From the NCBI GenBank assembly GCA_022561485.1, contig JADFRD010000017.1, forward strand, positions 1 to 33,684: a DNA stretch of 33,684 nucleotides, in the 5' to 3' direction. The stretch is from Fidelibacterota bacterium. GTDB lineage: Bacteria; Fidelibacterota; Marinisomatia; Marinisomatales; TCS55. Position 1 is the first letter of the stretch. Every line of letters begins with the position of its first letter. Below the pieces are notes generated by a model. It saw only the letters and a list, made by a program, of their open reading frames with translations, searched no databases and was not told where the DNA came from. Positions 1 to 8,136 of this stretch are shown piece after piece. A program made the position numbers and the translations under genes.

Positions 1-1
1 T

Positions 2-436
2 ATTACCAGAGTTAATGATGTTCGCATTAGCGATGCTGGAGAATTAACTCGCACAATCCGCAAAGAAAAACCTGAAGCTGATGTTGATATCATTATTGTT
101 CGAAAAGGTAGAGAAAAATCTTTGAAAGCAACGTTGGGTTCAACCGGTGATTCTTTTTCCTGGTTTGGCACTATGGGGGACCATCATAAAAAGGGCATGA
201 AAAAGTATAAAAAGATGATGAAAAAATTTGATCATAAATGTGATGATATAACTTCTCCAGGCTGTCGATTGAAGGACGGTTACAGTTTTAATTTTGATGG
301 TGTAATGCCGGGTGACATCCCTGATTTGAAGAAACATAAGGTATTTATTAGCAAATGGGATCAAGGAAATAAATATGAAAATTTGAAAAAGGAAATCGAA
401 GAACTCCGTAAAGAGATTCAAAAACTTAAAGAATAA
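2..436 (+). CDS. PDZ-domain protein, C-terminal part (5' end outside window)
   Basis: The reading frame is open from base 2 and ends at TAA 434-436, so only the last 144 residues are seen. The first 43 or so residues look like the second half of a PDZ domain: a VNDVRISDAGELTRTIR stretch, then a DVDIIIVRKGREKSLKATLG strand pair, as in HtrA/DegP-type or other PDZ proteins that bind peptide C-termini. A Lys/Met/His-rich linker follows (HHKKGMKKYKKMMKKF), then a short segment with two Cys. The last 20 residues form a charged heptad-like helix (LKKEIEELRKEIQKLKE), probably a coiled coil for oligomerisation. No protease catalytic residues are in the visible part, so it cannot be said whether this is a protease or a scaffold. 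A TTG at 122 could be misread as a start, but it lies inside the PDZ fold. Confidence 0.7.
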   Translation: MTRVNDVRISDAGELTRTIRKEKPEADVDIIIVRKGREKSLKATLGSTGDSFSWFGTMGDHHKKGMKKYKKMMKKFDHKCDDITSPGCRLKDGYSFNFDGVMPGDIPDLKKHKVFISKWDQGNKYENLKKEIEELRKEIQKLKE

Positions 437-461
437 TAAAAATTTAATCAGTTTTTATATT

Positions 462-490
462 AAAAGGCTCTCCAGGAGCCTTTTTCTTTT
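462..490 (+). terminator. Rho-independent terminator after the PDZ gene
   Basis: AAAAGGCTC (462-470), loop TCCAG, GAGCCTTTT (476-484) and a continuing T-rich run to 490. The 9-bp stem has a GC-rich core and sits 26 bases after the stop codon. It separates the PDZ gene from the downstream peptidase/nucleoside run. Confidence 0.9.
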
Positions 491-538
491 CTATAGAACA
501 ATCTATATCCATAAATTGAACCTGTCTCTTCATTGTAT

Positions 539-2782
539 ATGAACCGTATAATAATCTGCATTACCAGTTTTTTGGCTGTTGTTACAGCCCAGGATTACCT
601 TTGGCCGACCGATGCTGGTAAGTCATTAAAGTCCAACTTTGGTGAATTTAGGGATCGTCATTTTCACATGGGCCTGGATATTAAAACACAGGGGAAGATT
701 GGCGCTTCTGTTTTCGCTGTTGAAGAAGGGTACATTTCAAGAATGGTTACCAATTTTAAGGGGTACGGTAGAGCTTTATATGTAATCCATCCTGACGGTA
801 ATACAAGTGTTTATGCCCATTTATCCGGTTTTAATCCAAAACTCGAAGGATTATTAAAGTACCATCAGAATGAAAACGAATCCTACATTTTGAACCATTA
901 CTTTCAACCAAATGAAATCAATGTAAAAAAAGGGGAATTAATTGGTTATACCGGGAATACCGGTCATTCCTTTGGACCCCATTTGCACTTTGAAATTCGA
1001 AATAGCCTCGAACAACCTTTAAACCCCCATGATAATGGGTTTGTGATTGATGACCGCACCGCTCCAGTGATTGAAGAATTGGCTGTGATTCCATTGAAAG
1101 AAGAATCTCGAGTCAATGGGAGTATGCTGCCGGTTCAGATTCCATTTTTCAGAAACCGTGATGGGAATTACAAATTAGCTGATACACTTAATATATTTGG
1201 TCCAATTGGGCTTGCCATTCAAACACAAGATAAACGGCAGGGCTTTACGGAAATTTATCAAATTAAAACCATTGAACTTATTGTAGGTGGTATTAAAGAA
1301 TATTCACTGAAATACAACTTTCTGGATTACAGTACTTCTGATAGAGTGCAATTGGTTCGAAATCATAATTTGCACCGTTTGAATCTTGGCTCCTTTCATA
1401 ATTTGTACCATTTGGACAAAGAAATCAGAGCAGACGTTCAGCCGAAAAATTCCGATGGCTACCTTCAATTATCTCCGGGGTATCATCCGCTGTTGATAAA
1501 AGTAACGGATGCGAATGGAAATTCAACCACAGGAAAAGGAATCATTTTTAATCATCCTCCCATTGATCTTATTTTACAAGATGTAAGTCAGCGAGGAGTT
1601 GATATCACATTCAATATTCAGTCTAAGTTCATTAATATTCCTTTAAAACATGTTACATGTTATTCATTTTCAGCATCCGGTTTTGCCGATAAGCTGATTA
1701 AACCCAAATTAGTCGTTAAACATGATGGCGGTCTGTTAGTCACAATTGACAGCAGAATGATTCGTAACCGTTCTCTACAATTCATCGTTAAAAATCAAAT
1801 GGGCGCTTATTCAACTCCTTTGAATTGGCATCCAAAAAACGTCTTTATTGATTATAATGCTAAACCGGATATAGATATTAACCAAACAGCTGCCGGTATT
1901 ATGATTCAGGTAGAAACAGGTAACCTTGGGGCTACAGAACCGAAACTGCACCTCCAGTTTGATAACGAATTAAAAAGCGTCCCCCTGTCCCAAATCCAAC
2001 CCTTTGTATTTTTATCATCACCCATGAATATTGAATCGTTTGCAGAAATCATAAGCATCAATACCACTGTAAACGTTGGAACTGAATACATATATAAGTA
2101 TAATTTTTCACCATCAGTGGCTGTTCCGGGAGAATCTGCTGTCGTATTGTCAGAGGATAAAATGTGCTCACTTCAGTCATTGAAATCAACTCTTTATTCA
2201 CCGACACTTCTGTGGATCGAAGCGGTTGAAAATTCTACTCTACCCCCCCACGGAATATTCTTATCAAACGTTTATCAGCTCCAGCCTTTTAATATTCCCC
2301 TTCAGGATACGGTTAAAATTGGTATTCGGTATAATGATCGAGTTGCTGAAATGGATAAAATTAGTCTTTACTATTATGACCAAGACGACGGTTGGACTTA
2401 CATCTCTTCGAAAAACTCAAAAAAGCGCAAAGTACTTACCGGTGGCTTTCGTAGTTTGGAAGCTGTATGTATCCTTCAAGATGATGTGCCGCCACGGATT
2501 CAATCTACTTTTCCCGCCGATGGTGGTCAATACTATTCTGAAGACGTGTCCCAGCTCCGGGCCGAGGTTGATGATTTACTATCCGGAATCGAGCCTGCGG
2601 AATCAGAAATGAAAATGATACTGGATGGAAAACAATTGTTATATGCTTTTCAGCCGGTCAGCCAAACAATGTCATATCATTTACTTGATCCCCTAGATAT
2701 CGGCAATCATACATTGCAAATTTTGGTAAAAGATCGAGCAGGAAATGAAACCAAAAAACACATAAATTTTATCATTAAATAA
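539..2782 (+). CDS. Secreted M23 (lysostaphin/LytM-type) metallopeptidase with C-terminal Ig-like region
   Basis: The mature protein probably acts on peptidoglycan peptide bonds in the envelope. The ATG at 539 begins a signal peptide (MNRIIICITSFLAVVTAQ), so it is preferred over the TTG at 533. The M23 domain follows at once: zinc ligands H43 and D47 in HFHMGLD, then HLHFE (H148, H150) in a GYTGNTGHSFGPHLHFE block. This complete HxxxD...HxH set suggests an active enzyme rather than a LytM-like activator. The remaining 550 or so residues are beta-rich. They end in an Ig-like/bacterial OmpL-type repeat (about residues 640-747: PPRIQSTFPADGG...LDIGNHTLQILVKDRAGNE), which may bind wall or sugar. 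The stop overlaps the next start by one base (TAATG), so translation is coupled to the rhomboid gene. No ribosome binding site is evident before the ATG. Confidence 0.88.
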   Translation: MNRIIICITSFLAVVTAQDYLWPTDAGKSLKSNFGEFRDRHFHMGLDIKTQGKIGASVFAVEEGYISRMVTNFKGYGRALYVIHPDGNTSVYAHLSGFNPKLEGLLKYHQNENESYILNHYFQPNEINVKKGELIGYTGNTGHSFGPHLHFEIRNSLEQPLNPHDNGFVIDDRTAPVIEELAVIPLKEESRVNGSMLPVQIPFFRNRDGNYKLADTLNIFGPIGLAIQTQDKRQGFTEIYQIKTIELIVGGIKEYSLKYNFLDYSTSDRVQLVRNHNLHRLNLGSFHNLYHLDKEIRADVQPKNSDGYLQLSPGYHPLLIKVTDANGNSTTGKGIIFNHPPIDLILQDVSQRGVDITFNIQSKFINIPLKHVTCYSFSASGFADKLIKPKLVVKHDGGLLVTIDSRMIRNRSLQFIVKNQMGAYSTPLNWHPKNVFIDYNAKPDIDINQTAAGIMIQVETGNLGATEPKLHLQFDNELKSVPLSQIQPFVFLSSPMNIESFAEIISINTTVNVGTEYIYKYNFSPSVAVPGESAVVLSEDKMCSLQSLKSTLYSPTLLWIEAVENSTLPPHGIFLSNVYQLQPFNIPLQDTVKIGIRYNDRVAEMDKISLYYYDQDDGWTYISSKNSKKRKVLTGGFRSLEAVCILQDDVPPRIQSTFPADGGQYYSEDVSQLRAEVDDLLSGIEPAESEMKMILDGKQLLYAFQPVSQTMSYHLLDPLDIGNHTLQILVKDRAGNETKKHINFIIK

Positions 2783-3438
2783 TGTTTTTTCCTTACAAAG
2801 ACGACAATCCCCGCATCCTTGTCCCCAAGGTGACCTACGGCATTATTGCCTTAAATGTTCTCGCTTTTCTATATCAAATGAACTTGGCAATGAGTGGGGG
2901 AAATGCTGATGTAACGTTTATCAATACCTTCGGTCTGGTACCGGCGCAGTTTCATGTATTAAATTTATTTACATCCATGTTTCTTCATGGCGGTATCGCC
3001 CACATCCTTGGAAATATGTGGTTTTTATGGATTTTTGGTGACAATGTGGAAAGCGCCCTTGGTCATGTTCGTTACGCTGTTTTTTATTTTTTGTGCGGAT
3101 TGGCAGCCGGTCTGGCCCAAGTCATTATTAACGTTGATTCATTGATACCCATGGTGGGAGCCAGCGGCGCCATTGCTGGAGTTTTGGGAGCATATTTAAT
3201 GCGCTACCCTCGCGCTCAAGTCCATGTATTTGTATTTATTTTCTTTTTCTTTACCACCATCAAGGTTCCAGCAATCATTGTACTGGGAATCTGGTTTTTG
3301 ACTCAACTAACTAATGGTCTGGGGACATTGGGTCTTGACACCACCGGCGGCGTAGCTTGGTTTGCCCATATTGGCGGGTTTATTGCCGGTGTAGGATTTA
3401 ATTACATATTTCAACAGATTAAAATAAAAGAGTATTGA
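2782..3438 (+). CDS. Rhomboid-family intramembrane serine protease
   Basis: This is a polytopic inner-membrane protease that cleaves membrane proteins within or near their transmembrane helix. The 218 residues contain six likely membrane helices. The active-site set is intact: nucleophile S128 in GASGA, general base H196 in AHIGGF, and the HGGIAHILGNMWFLWIFG block (H69, H74, N78) for the oxyanion region. Length and layout match the short prokaryotic rhomboids of GlpG/AarA type. The start codon shares a base with the stop of the M23 peptidase, and the cytidine deaminase begins two bases after its stop, so all three are probably on one mRNA. Its substrate cannot be read from the sequence. Confidence 0.92.
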   Translation: MFFPYKDDNPRILVPKVTYGIIALNVLAFLYQMNLAMSGGNADVTFINTFGLVPAQFHVLNLFTSMFLHGGIAHILGNMWFLWIFGDNVESALGHVRYAVFYFLCGLAAGLAQVIINVDSLIPMVGASGAIAGVLGAYLMRYPRAQVHVFVFIFFFFTTIKVPAIIVLGIWFLTQLTNGLGTLGLDTTGGVAWFAHIGGFIAGVGFNYIFQQIKIKEY

Positions 3439-3439
3439 T

Positions 3440-3820
3440 ATGAAAGAACTCATCAAACATGCCCAGGAAATGCGCACATTTTCACATGCTCCATATTCTT
3501 CCTATACGGTGGGCGCTGCAGTTTTAACTGAAGATGGAAGCATCATCGGCGGCTGCAATGTAGAATCCAGCAGTTATAGCTTGACATGCTGCGCCGAACG
3601 GGTGGCTCTTTTCAGAGCAATATCGGAAGGGCACAGCTCCTTTAAAGGTCTTGCGGTTGCAACGGAAAATGGCGGATCTTTATGTGGCGCATGCCGACAA
3701 GTGGTGTGGGACTTATGCGGAGATATTCCTATTTTCATCGCTGATAAAAACGGTAAAATTGATAAAACAACATCAGCTGAACTGCTCCCAGAAGCATTTG
3801 ACAAATCTAAACTTAAATGA
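3440..3820 (+). CDS. cdd: Cytidine deaminase
   Basis: The enzyme hydrolyses cytidine or deoxycytidine to uridine or deoxyuridine plus ammonia in the cytosol (pyrimidine salvage). The 126-residue protein is the short homotetrameric type. C51-A-E53 supplies one zinc ligand and the catalytic glutamate. C82-GA-C85 supplies the other two ligands (LCGACRQ; the usual preceding proline is Leu here). Substrate-binding NVESSSY and FSHAPYSSYTVGAA are well conserved. The stop overlaps the uridine kinase start by four bases (ATGA), which implies coupled translation. The product, uridine, is the substrate of the next gene. Confidence 0.95.
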   Translation: MKELIKHAQEMRTFSHAPYSSYTVGAAVLTEDGSIIGGCNVESSSYSLTCCAERVALFRAISEGHSSFKGLAVATENGGSLCGACRQVVWDLCGDIPIFIADKNGKIDKTTSAELLPEAFDKSKLK

Positions 3821-4440
3821 AAAGTAACGTTATCTTAATCGGTATTGCCGGTGGAACAGGTTCCGGTAAAACATCCATCGCCAGTGAAATATTAAAAGAA
3901 TTTTCGAAGGGTGAAGTTGCTGTTCTTCAGCTTGATTCATATTATAAAAATTTGGACCATATGGATATTGATGATCGTCATAAGCAAAATTTTGATCACC
4001 CCGATGCTATGGATTTTGATTTGCTTCATGAACATTTATCGAAATTGTTAAATTGGGAAACGGTTCACATTCCCAGTTATGATTTTGAGACTCATACACG
4101 CAAAGAAGAAAATGAAACGATAGAAGCACATCATGTAGTTGTTGTAGAAGGCATTTTAACTTTATGGGATAAACAACTTCGGGATTTGATGGATATTAAA
4201 TTGTATGTAGAAACACCAAAAGATATACGTTTTATCCGCCGGTTAAGTAGAGATATAAAAGAACGCGGAAGAACCACTCAATCCGTTATCGATCAATATT
4301 TACACACCGTTCGTCCTATGCATGAACAGTTTGTAGAACCAACAAAAGTATTTGCCGACCTCATTATTCCTGAGGGAGCTCATAACAAAGTTGCTGTTGA
4401 TCTTATTCGAACAAAAATCAAATCAATATTACAAACATAG
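3817..4440 (+). CDS. udk: Uridine/cytidine kinase
   Basis: The enzyme phosphorylates uridine or cytidine to UMP or CMP using ATP or GTP. The 207-residue length is typical. Walker A is GGTGSGKT (residues 12-19). LDSYYKN and the Asp-rich NFDHPDAMDFDLL segment match the nucleoside-binding part of the Udk/phosphoribulokinase family. VVVVEGIL and the RRLSRDIKERGR lid arginines are present. It overlaps cdd by four bases and is followed ten bases later by tdk with a GAGAGA Shine-Dalgarno-like run, so it sits mid-operon. Confidence 0.95.
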   Translation: MKSNVILIGIAGGTGSGKTSIASEILKEFSKGEVAVLQLDSYYKNLDHMDIDDRHKQNFDHPDAMDFDLLHEHLSKLLNWETVHIPSYDFETHTRKEENETIEAHHVVVVEGILTLWDKQLRDLMDIKLYVETPKDIRFIRRLSRDIKERGRTTQSVIDQYLHTVRPMHEQFVEPTKVFADLIIPEGAHNKVAVDLIRTKIKSILQT

Positions 4441-4449
4441 AGAGAGAAA

Positions 4450-5016
4450 ATGACACTTACACCTCGTAATAGCGGCTGGATAGAAGTGATTTGCGGACCC
4501 ATGTTTTGCGGTAAAACCGAAGAACTAATTCGTAGATTAAGGCGGGCACAAATTGCAAAAATGAAAACGGCAATATTTAAACCCAAGATTGATAATCGAT
4601 ACAGTGTAGAGCATATTGTCTCTCACAATCAAATGAAGATGGTTTCTTTTTTAATTGACGATGCGGAAGAAATTCTCGAGAAGGCCAAAGACGCTGAAGT
4701 AGTTGGTATTGATGAAGCGCAGTTTTTGGGCAATAATCTGGTTTCTGTTTGCCGGAAGTTGTCTGCAGACAAAAAACGTGTCCTTGTGGCTGGGCTGGAC
4801 AAAGATTTTCTTGCCAAACCCTTTGGCCCAATGCCGGAAATTATGTGTGAAGCAGATTATTTGGATAAACTGCGTGCTATTTGTGTAATATGCGGGAATC
4901 CGGCCGCTTACACCCAGAGGCTTTCAAAAGATTCAAAGCAAGTCATGATTGGCGAGACGGATATCTATGAAGCCCGCTGCCGAAACTGCTATGAAGACCC
5001 GAAGGAGGATGAATAA
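4450..5016 (+). CDS. tdk: Thymidine kinase, type II
   Basis: The enzyme phosphorylates thymidine or deoxyuridine to dTMP or dUMP with ATP. Walker A is GPMFCGKT (16-23; Cys replaces the common Ser). Walker B is DEAQF (88-92). The structural zinc site is C145-x2-C148 and C177-x2-C180. The 188-residue length is normal for type II bacterial enzymes. It is preceded by AGAGAGAAA four bases before the ATG, and its stop shares one base with the start of the permease gene. It extends the cluster from ribonucleoside to deoxyribonucleoside salvage. Confidence 0.95.
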   Translation: MTLTPRNSGWIEVICGPMFCGKTEELIRRLRRAQIAKMKTAIFKPKIDNRYSVEHIVSHNQMKMVSFLIDDAEEILEKAKDAEVVGIDEAQFLGNNLVSVCRKLSADKKRVLVAGLDKDFLAKPFGPMPEIMCEADYLDKLRAICVICGNPAAYTQRLSKDSKQVMIGETDIYEARCRNCYEDPKEDE

Positions 5017-6650
5017 TGAACTTTATAAGTATTTTGGGTTTGCTTGCACTCCTCGGCCTCGCCTGGATTTTATCGTACCATCATAAACAAGTTCGTTTAA
5101 GACCTATTTTCTGGGGACTTTCGCTGCAGTTCCTGTTTGCTCTCATCATTCTTCGTGAAGACTATTGGAGTTATGTGGGAATGGGCATATTGGCTTTACT
5201 TCTGGTAACATACATTCTTCAACATGTAGATATTCTATTGGGTGGTGGGATAAAATCAACCGTGATTGTCAGTTTAATCAGTCTAGGAATTGGGTGGGTT
5301 TTATCATTAATCCCAAGTTTCATTTCATGGATACTGCTTGCTTCATTGGTATTTTTAATCATAAATGCCTGGAAAAATTTTCACCAACCGGCACAGCACT
5401 ATATCAGTGCATTATTGGTGATTACCGGAGTTGCATATTTAGTTTCACACGGTATTTATGGACAACTCATTTTTCAATCATTTAGTGATAAAATCGCCGG
5501 CTTTTTAAATCTGTCTGATTATGGAGCCAAATTTCTTTTCTCACACCTTGCCGATGAATCGTTTTATGGCCCTTGGTCTAATGATTTCCCTAATACGGGA
5601 ACCTGGCCCGGTTTTGGTTTCCAGTTTGCATTCAAGGTTTTACCCACCATTATCTTCTTTGGCGGATTTATGAGCGTTCTATACTACCTTGGAATTATGC
5701 AGAAAGTTATCGTAGCTATGAGCGGATTCATGCGTTGGACAATCGGCACCAGCGGCGCTGAAACCTTATCCTGCAGCGCCAATATTTTTGTTGGACAAAC
5801 CGAAGCGCCTTTATTGATTAAGCCATTTTTGAACTCGATGACTAAATCAGAACTCTTAACAGTCATGGTCGGTGGATTTGCCACCATCGCCGGAGGTGTA
5901 TTGGCTGGATACATCGCCATGGGTGTTCCTGCCGGTCATCTTATCGCTGCCAGTGTTATGTCTGCTCCTGCCGCACTGGTAATTGGTAAAATTATTTATC
6001 CTGAACTTGAACATTCACAGACAGCCGGAGACATTCAAATGCCTGATATTAAAGTAGGCGGAAATGTAATAGAGGCAGCGTCAAATGGCATTTCAGACGG
6101 ACTGAAGCTCGCGGTTAATGTCGGTGCGATGCTTATCGGGTTTATCGCGTTAATCGCTGTGGTTGACACCTTATTAAACTGGTTGGATATGATCATTGAT
6201 GGGCGATTACTGGCCGGCCAGTATTATGCATACAATGTGGCAGGATTATCTCCTGCAGTTGGAGAATACGCCGGATATTTCCCCGGCTCATTACAAACCT
6301 TTTTCGGAACCATTCTGCGGCCATTAGCATGGTTAATGGGTGTCCCGTGGGATCAGGCTGATAAAGTAGGCAATCTCTTAGGGATAAAACTTTCCTTGAA
6401 CGAGTTTGTCGCGTTTGGAACGTTGGGGAATTACATTCAAAACAATGTTTTAGATCAAAGATCAATAATTATTTCTACCTATGCACTATGCGGGTTCGCT
6501 AATTTTGCATCCATCGGTATTCAGATTGGTGGAATCAGCGCCATTGCGCCCAAACGGAAATCCGACGTGGCTAAAGTTGGGCTCAAAGCCATGTTCGGCG
6601 GGGCGTTGGCTTCATGGCTGACCGCTACAATCGCCGGTATTTTAATCTGA
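5016..6650 (+). CDS. CNT-family (NupC-like) nucleoside permease with enlarged N-terminal membrane region
   Basis: This is a concentrative nucleoside transporter, probably Na+ or H+ driven, importing the nucleosides used by the three enzymes before it. Core CNT motifs are clear: NLSDYGAKFLF (about 165-175), WPGFGFQFAFKVLPTIIFF, GTSGAETLSCSANIFVGQTEAPLLIKP (about 244-270), GGFATIAGGVLAGYIAMG, and later GLSPAVGEYAGYF. The family is usually about 400-430 residues, while this protein has 544. The excess is mostly a hydrophobic block at about residues 48-152, between the first helices (RPIFWGLSLQFLFALIILR) and the NLSDYGAKFLF region. It has room for three to four additional helices. The gene closes the salvage operon; no strong hairpin follows the stop. 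Confidence 0.9.
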   Translation: MNFISILGLLALLGLAWILSYHHKQVRLRPIFWGLSLQFLFALIILREDYWSYVGMGILALLLVTYILQHVDILLGGGIKSTVIVSLISLGIGWVLSLIPSFISWILLASLVFLIINAWKNFHQPAQHYISALLVITGVAYLVSHGIYGQLIFQSFSDKIAGFLNLSDYGAKFLFSHLADESFYGPWSNDFPNTGTWPGFGFQFAFKVLPTIIFFGGFMSVLYYLGIMQKVIVAMSGFMRWTIGTSGAETLSCSANIFVGQTEAPLLIKPFLNSMTKSELLTVMVGGFATIAGGVLAGYIAMGVPAGHLIAASVMSAPAALVIGKIIYPELEHSQTAGDIQMPDIKVGGNVIEAASNGISDGLKLAVNVGAMLIGFIALIAVVDTLLNWLDMIIDGRLLAGQYYAYNVAGLSPAVGEYAGYFPGSLQTFFGTILRPLAWLMGVPWDQADKVGNLLGIKLSLNEFVAFGTLGNYIQNNVLDQRSIIISTYALCGFANFASIGIQIGGISAIAPKRKSDVAKVGLKAMFGGALASWLTATIAGILI

Positions 6651-6693
6651 CCTCTGATCGTTTATTAAAAATATTAAATTTTTTGTAATAATA

Positions 6694-6738
6694 TATAATA
6701 CGTTAATTGGGAAATAAGATCAATAAATCTTATATTAT
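6694..6738 (+). promoter_or_regulatory. Candidate promoter region of the 2-oxoacid oxidoreductase operon
   Basis: The 109-base gap before the ferredoxin subunit is very AT-rich. It contains a perfect TATAAT at 6694-6699 and a second -10-like TATATT/TATTAT cluster at 6731-6738, with TTGGGA (6707-6712) 18 bases before it. No good -35 accompanies the first. The exact start site is uncertain. An AAAGGA Shine-Dalgarno lies nine bases before the ATG at 6760. Confidence 0.3.
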
Positions 6739-6759
6739 CCTTTGAAAGGAAGTCTTCTT

Positions 6760-7047
6760 ATGGCGAAAGTTAAAGGATATATAACCATTGATATTAAAAA
6801 ATGCAAAGGATGTGAACTTTGTATTGCAGAATGCCCTCCGCAGGCTCTGATTATGAGCGCTCAAATCAATCAAAACGGATATCAATATGCCGTGTTGGCA
6901 GAAGATACTTGCACGGGTTGTACGAATTGTGCTTTGGTATGTCCTGAGGCTATTATTACCGTATTTAGAGAAAACAAAAAATTGGCTTATTCCATAACTC
7001 CTTCTTTGGAAAATCCTCGAAACATAGTTATTGATCCAATCGGTTAG
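6760..7047 (+). CDS. 2-oxoacid:ferredoxin oxidoreductase, ferredoxin-like (delta) subunit
   Basis: This is the electron-transfer subunit carrying two [4Fe-4S] clusters from the TPP-containing core to soluble ferredoxin. The two motifs are C15-x2-C18-x2-C21-x3-C25-P and C51-x2-C54-x2-C57-x3-C61-P. The ATG at 6760, with AAAGGA nine bases upstream, gives a 95-residue protein. A TTG 18 bases earlier would overlap that Shine-Dalgarno and is rejected. It is the first gene of a delta-alpha-beta-gamma order, the same order as oorDABC in epsilonproteobacteria. Confidence 0.92.
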   Translation: MAKVKGYITIDIKKCKGCELCIAECPPQALIMSAQINQNGYQYAVLAEDTCTGCTNCALVCPEAIITVFRENKKLAYSITPSLENPRNIVIDPIG

Positions 7048-7059
7048 GCGCTAATAATT

Positions 7060-8136
7060 ATGAAAGTGCTCATGAAGGGAAACGAAGCGTTGGCTGAAGC
7101 GGCCATTCGTGCGGGTATCAAAGGGTATTTCGGCTATCCCATCACTCCTCAATCTGAATTATTGGAATATATGTCTACCCACTTAAAAGACCGAGGTGGT
7201 GTATTTATCCAGGCGGAGAGTGAAATCGCTGCCATCAATATGGTTTATGGGGCTGCCGGATGCGGTGTACGCGTCATGACCAGCACCAGCTCTCCCGGGT
7301 TTAGTTTGATGCAAGAGGGAATATCATTCCTTGCTTGTGCCGAATTGCCTTGTCTATTGGTTAATGTTGTCCGCGGAGGACCCGGACTTGGAACTATTCA
7401 ACCATCCCAGAGCGACTATTTTCAAACGGTGAAAGGCGGTGGTCATGGCGACTACAATATAATTGTATTAGCGCCGAACAGCGTTCAGGAAATGGCTGAT
7501 CATGTATATTTAGGAATGGATCTAGCAGATATCTACAGAATTCCTGTAACGATTCTTGCCGATGGTGCATTGGGACAAATGATGGAACCCGTTGAATTTC
7601 CAGAATATGATGTCGAAAGCCATAAAGTGGATCATTCGGCCTGGGCTACCCGCGGGCGTGTGAACGGAAAGCGACATGTTATTACCTCCTTGTATTTGGA
7701 ACCTGAAATAATGGAAAAGATTAATCAACAACTTCAGAAAAAATATAGAGAAATTGAAGCAAAAGAAATACGTTTTGAATCCATTCAAACAAAAGATGCG
7801 GATATAATTATTGTTGCCTATGGATTGGTTTCACGGATTGCCCATAAAACCGTTGAATTAGCTCGAGCAGATGGAATAAAGGTTGGGTTATTAAGACCCA
7901 TTACACTATTTCCGTTTCCATATCGTCAATTCAGCGACATCTCAAAAAATACTGATTTTATTCTGACGGTTGAAATGAATTCAGGCCAGATGGTGGAAGA
8001 TGTAAAGCTCGCTATTAATGGGGAAATACCTGTAGAGTTTTATGGGCGCATGGGCGGAATGATACCTCAACCGGAAGAAATCCTTGAGGTAATAAAAGAA
8101 AAACAAAACCAATTATCTTCAAGAAAGAAAGTTTAA
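7060..8136 (+). CDS. vorB: 2-oxoisovalerate-type ferredoxin oxidoreductase, alpha subunit (VorB-like)
   Basis: This is the pyrimidine-binding/transketolase-like subunit of the complex that oxidatively decarboxylates a 2-oxoacid to acyl-CoA while reducing ferredoxin. The N-terminus VLMKGNEALAEAAIRAGIKG and GYPITPQSE, then EGISFLACAELPCLLVN, RGGPGLGTIQPSQSDYF, KGGGHGDY and GALGQMMEPVEFPE follow the VorB pattern closely as I recall it. This favours branched-chain 2-oxoacids over 2-oxoglutarate, though the paralogues are similar. Length 358 is normal. Its stop shares a base with the beta start (TAATG). The phosphate butyryltransferase downstream supports the branched-chain reading. Confidence 0.9.
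   Translation: MKVLMKGNEALAEAAIRAGIKGYFGYPITPQSELLEYMSTHLKDRGGVFIQAESEIAAINMVYGAAGCGVRVMTSTSSPGFSLMQEGISFLACAELPCLLVNVVRGGPGLGTIQPSQSDYFQTVKGGGHGDYNIIVLAPNSVQEMADHVYLGMDLADIYRIPVTILADGALGQMMEPVEFPEYDVESHKVDHSAWATRGRVNGKRHVITSLYLEPEIMEKINQQLQKKYREIEAKEIRFESIQTKDADIIIVAYGLVSRIAHKTVELARADGIKVGLLRPITLFPFPYRQFSDISKNTDFILTVEMNSGQMVEDVKLAINGEIPVEFYGRMGGMIPQPEEILEVIKEKQNQLSSRKKV

Noticed and set aside
533..538. TTG start six bases before the M23 ATG
   Set aside because: The ATG at 539 begins a proper signal peptide. The TTG adds only two residues and has no ribosome site.
2242..2250. Run of seven C in the M23 gene as a phase-variable tract
   Set aside because: The run is short, it is in a downstream beta region, and the reading frame is intact. 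There is no second sign of slippage.
2226..2612. Long overlapping frame within the M23 gene
   Set aside because: It lies wholly inside the peptidase gene in another frame and shows no domain or start signal. The same applies to other antisense and out-of-frame stretches across bamA, floA, dxr and mrp.
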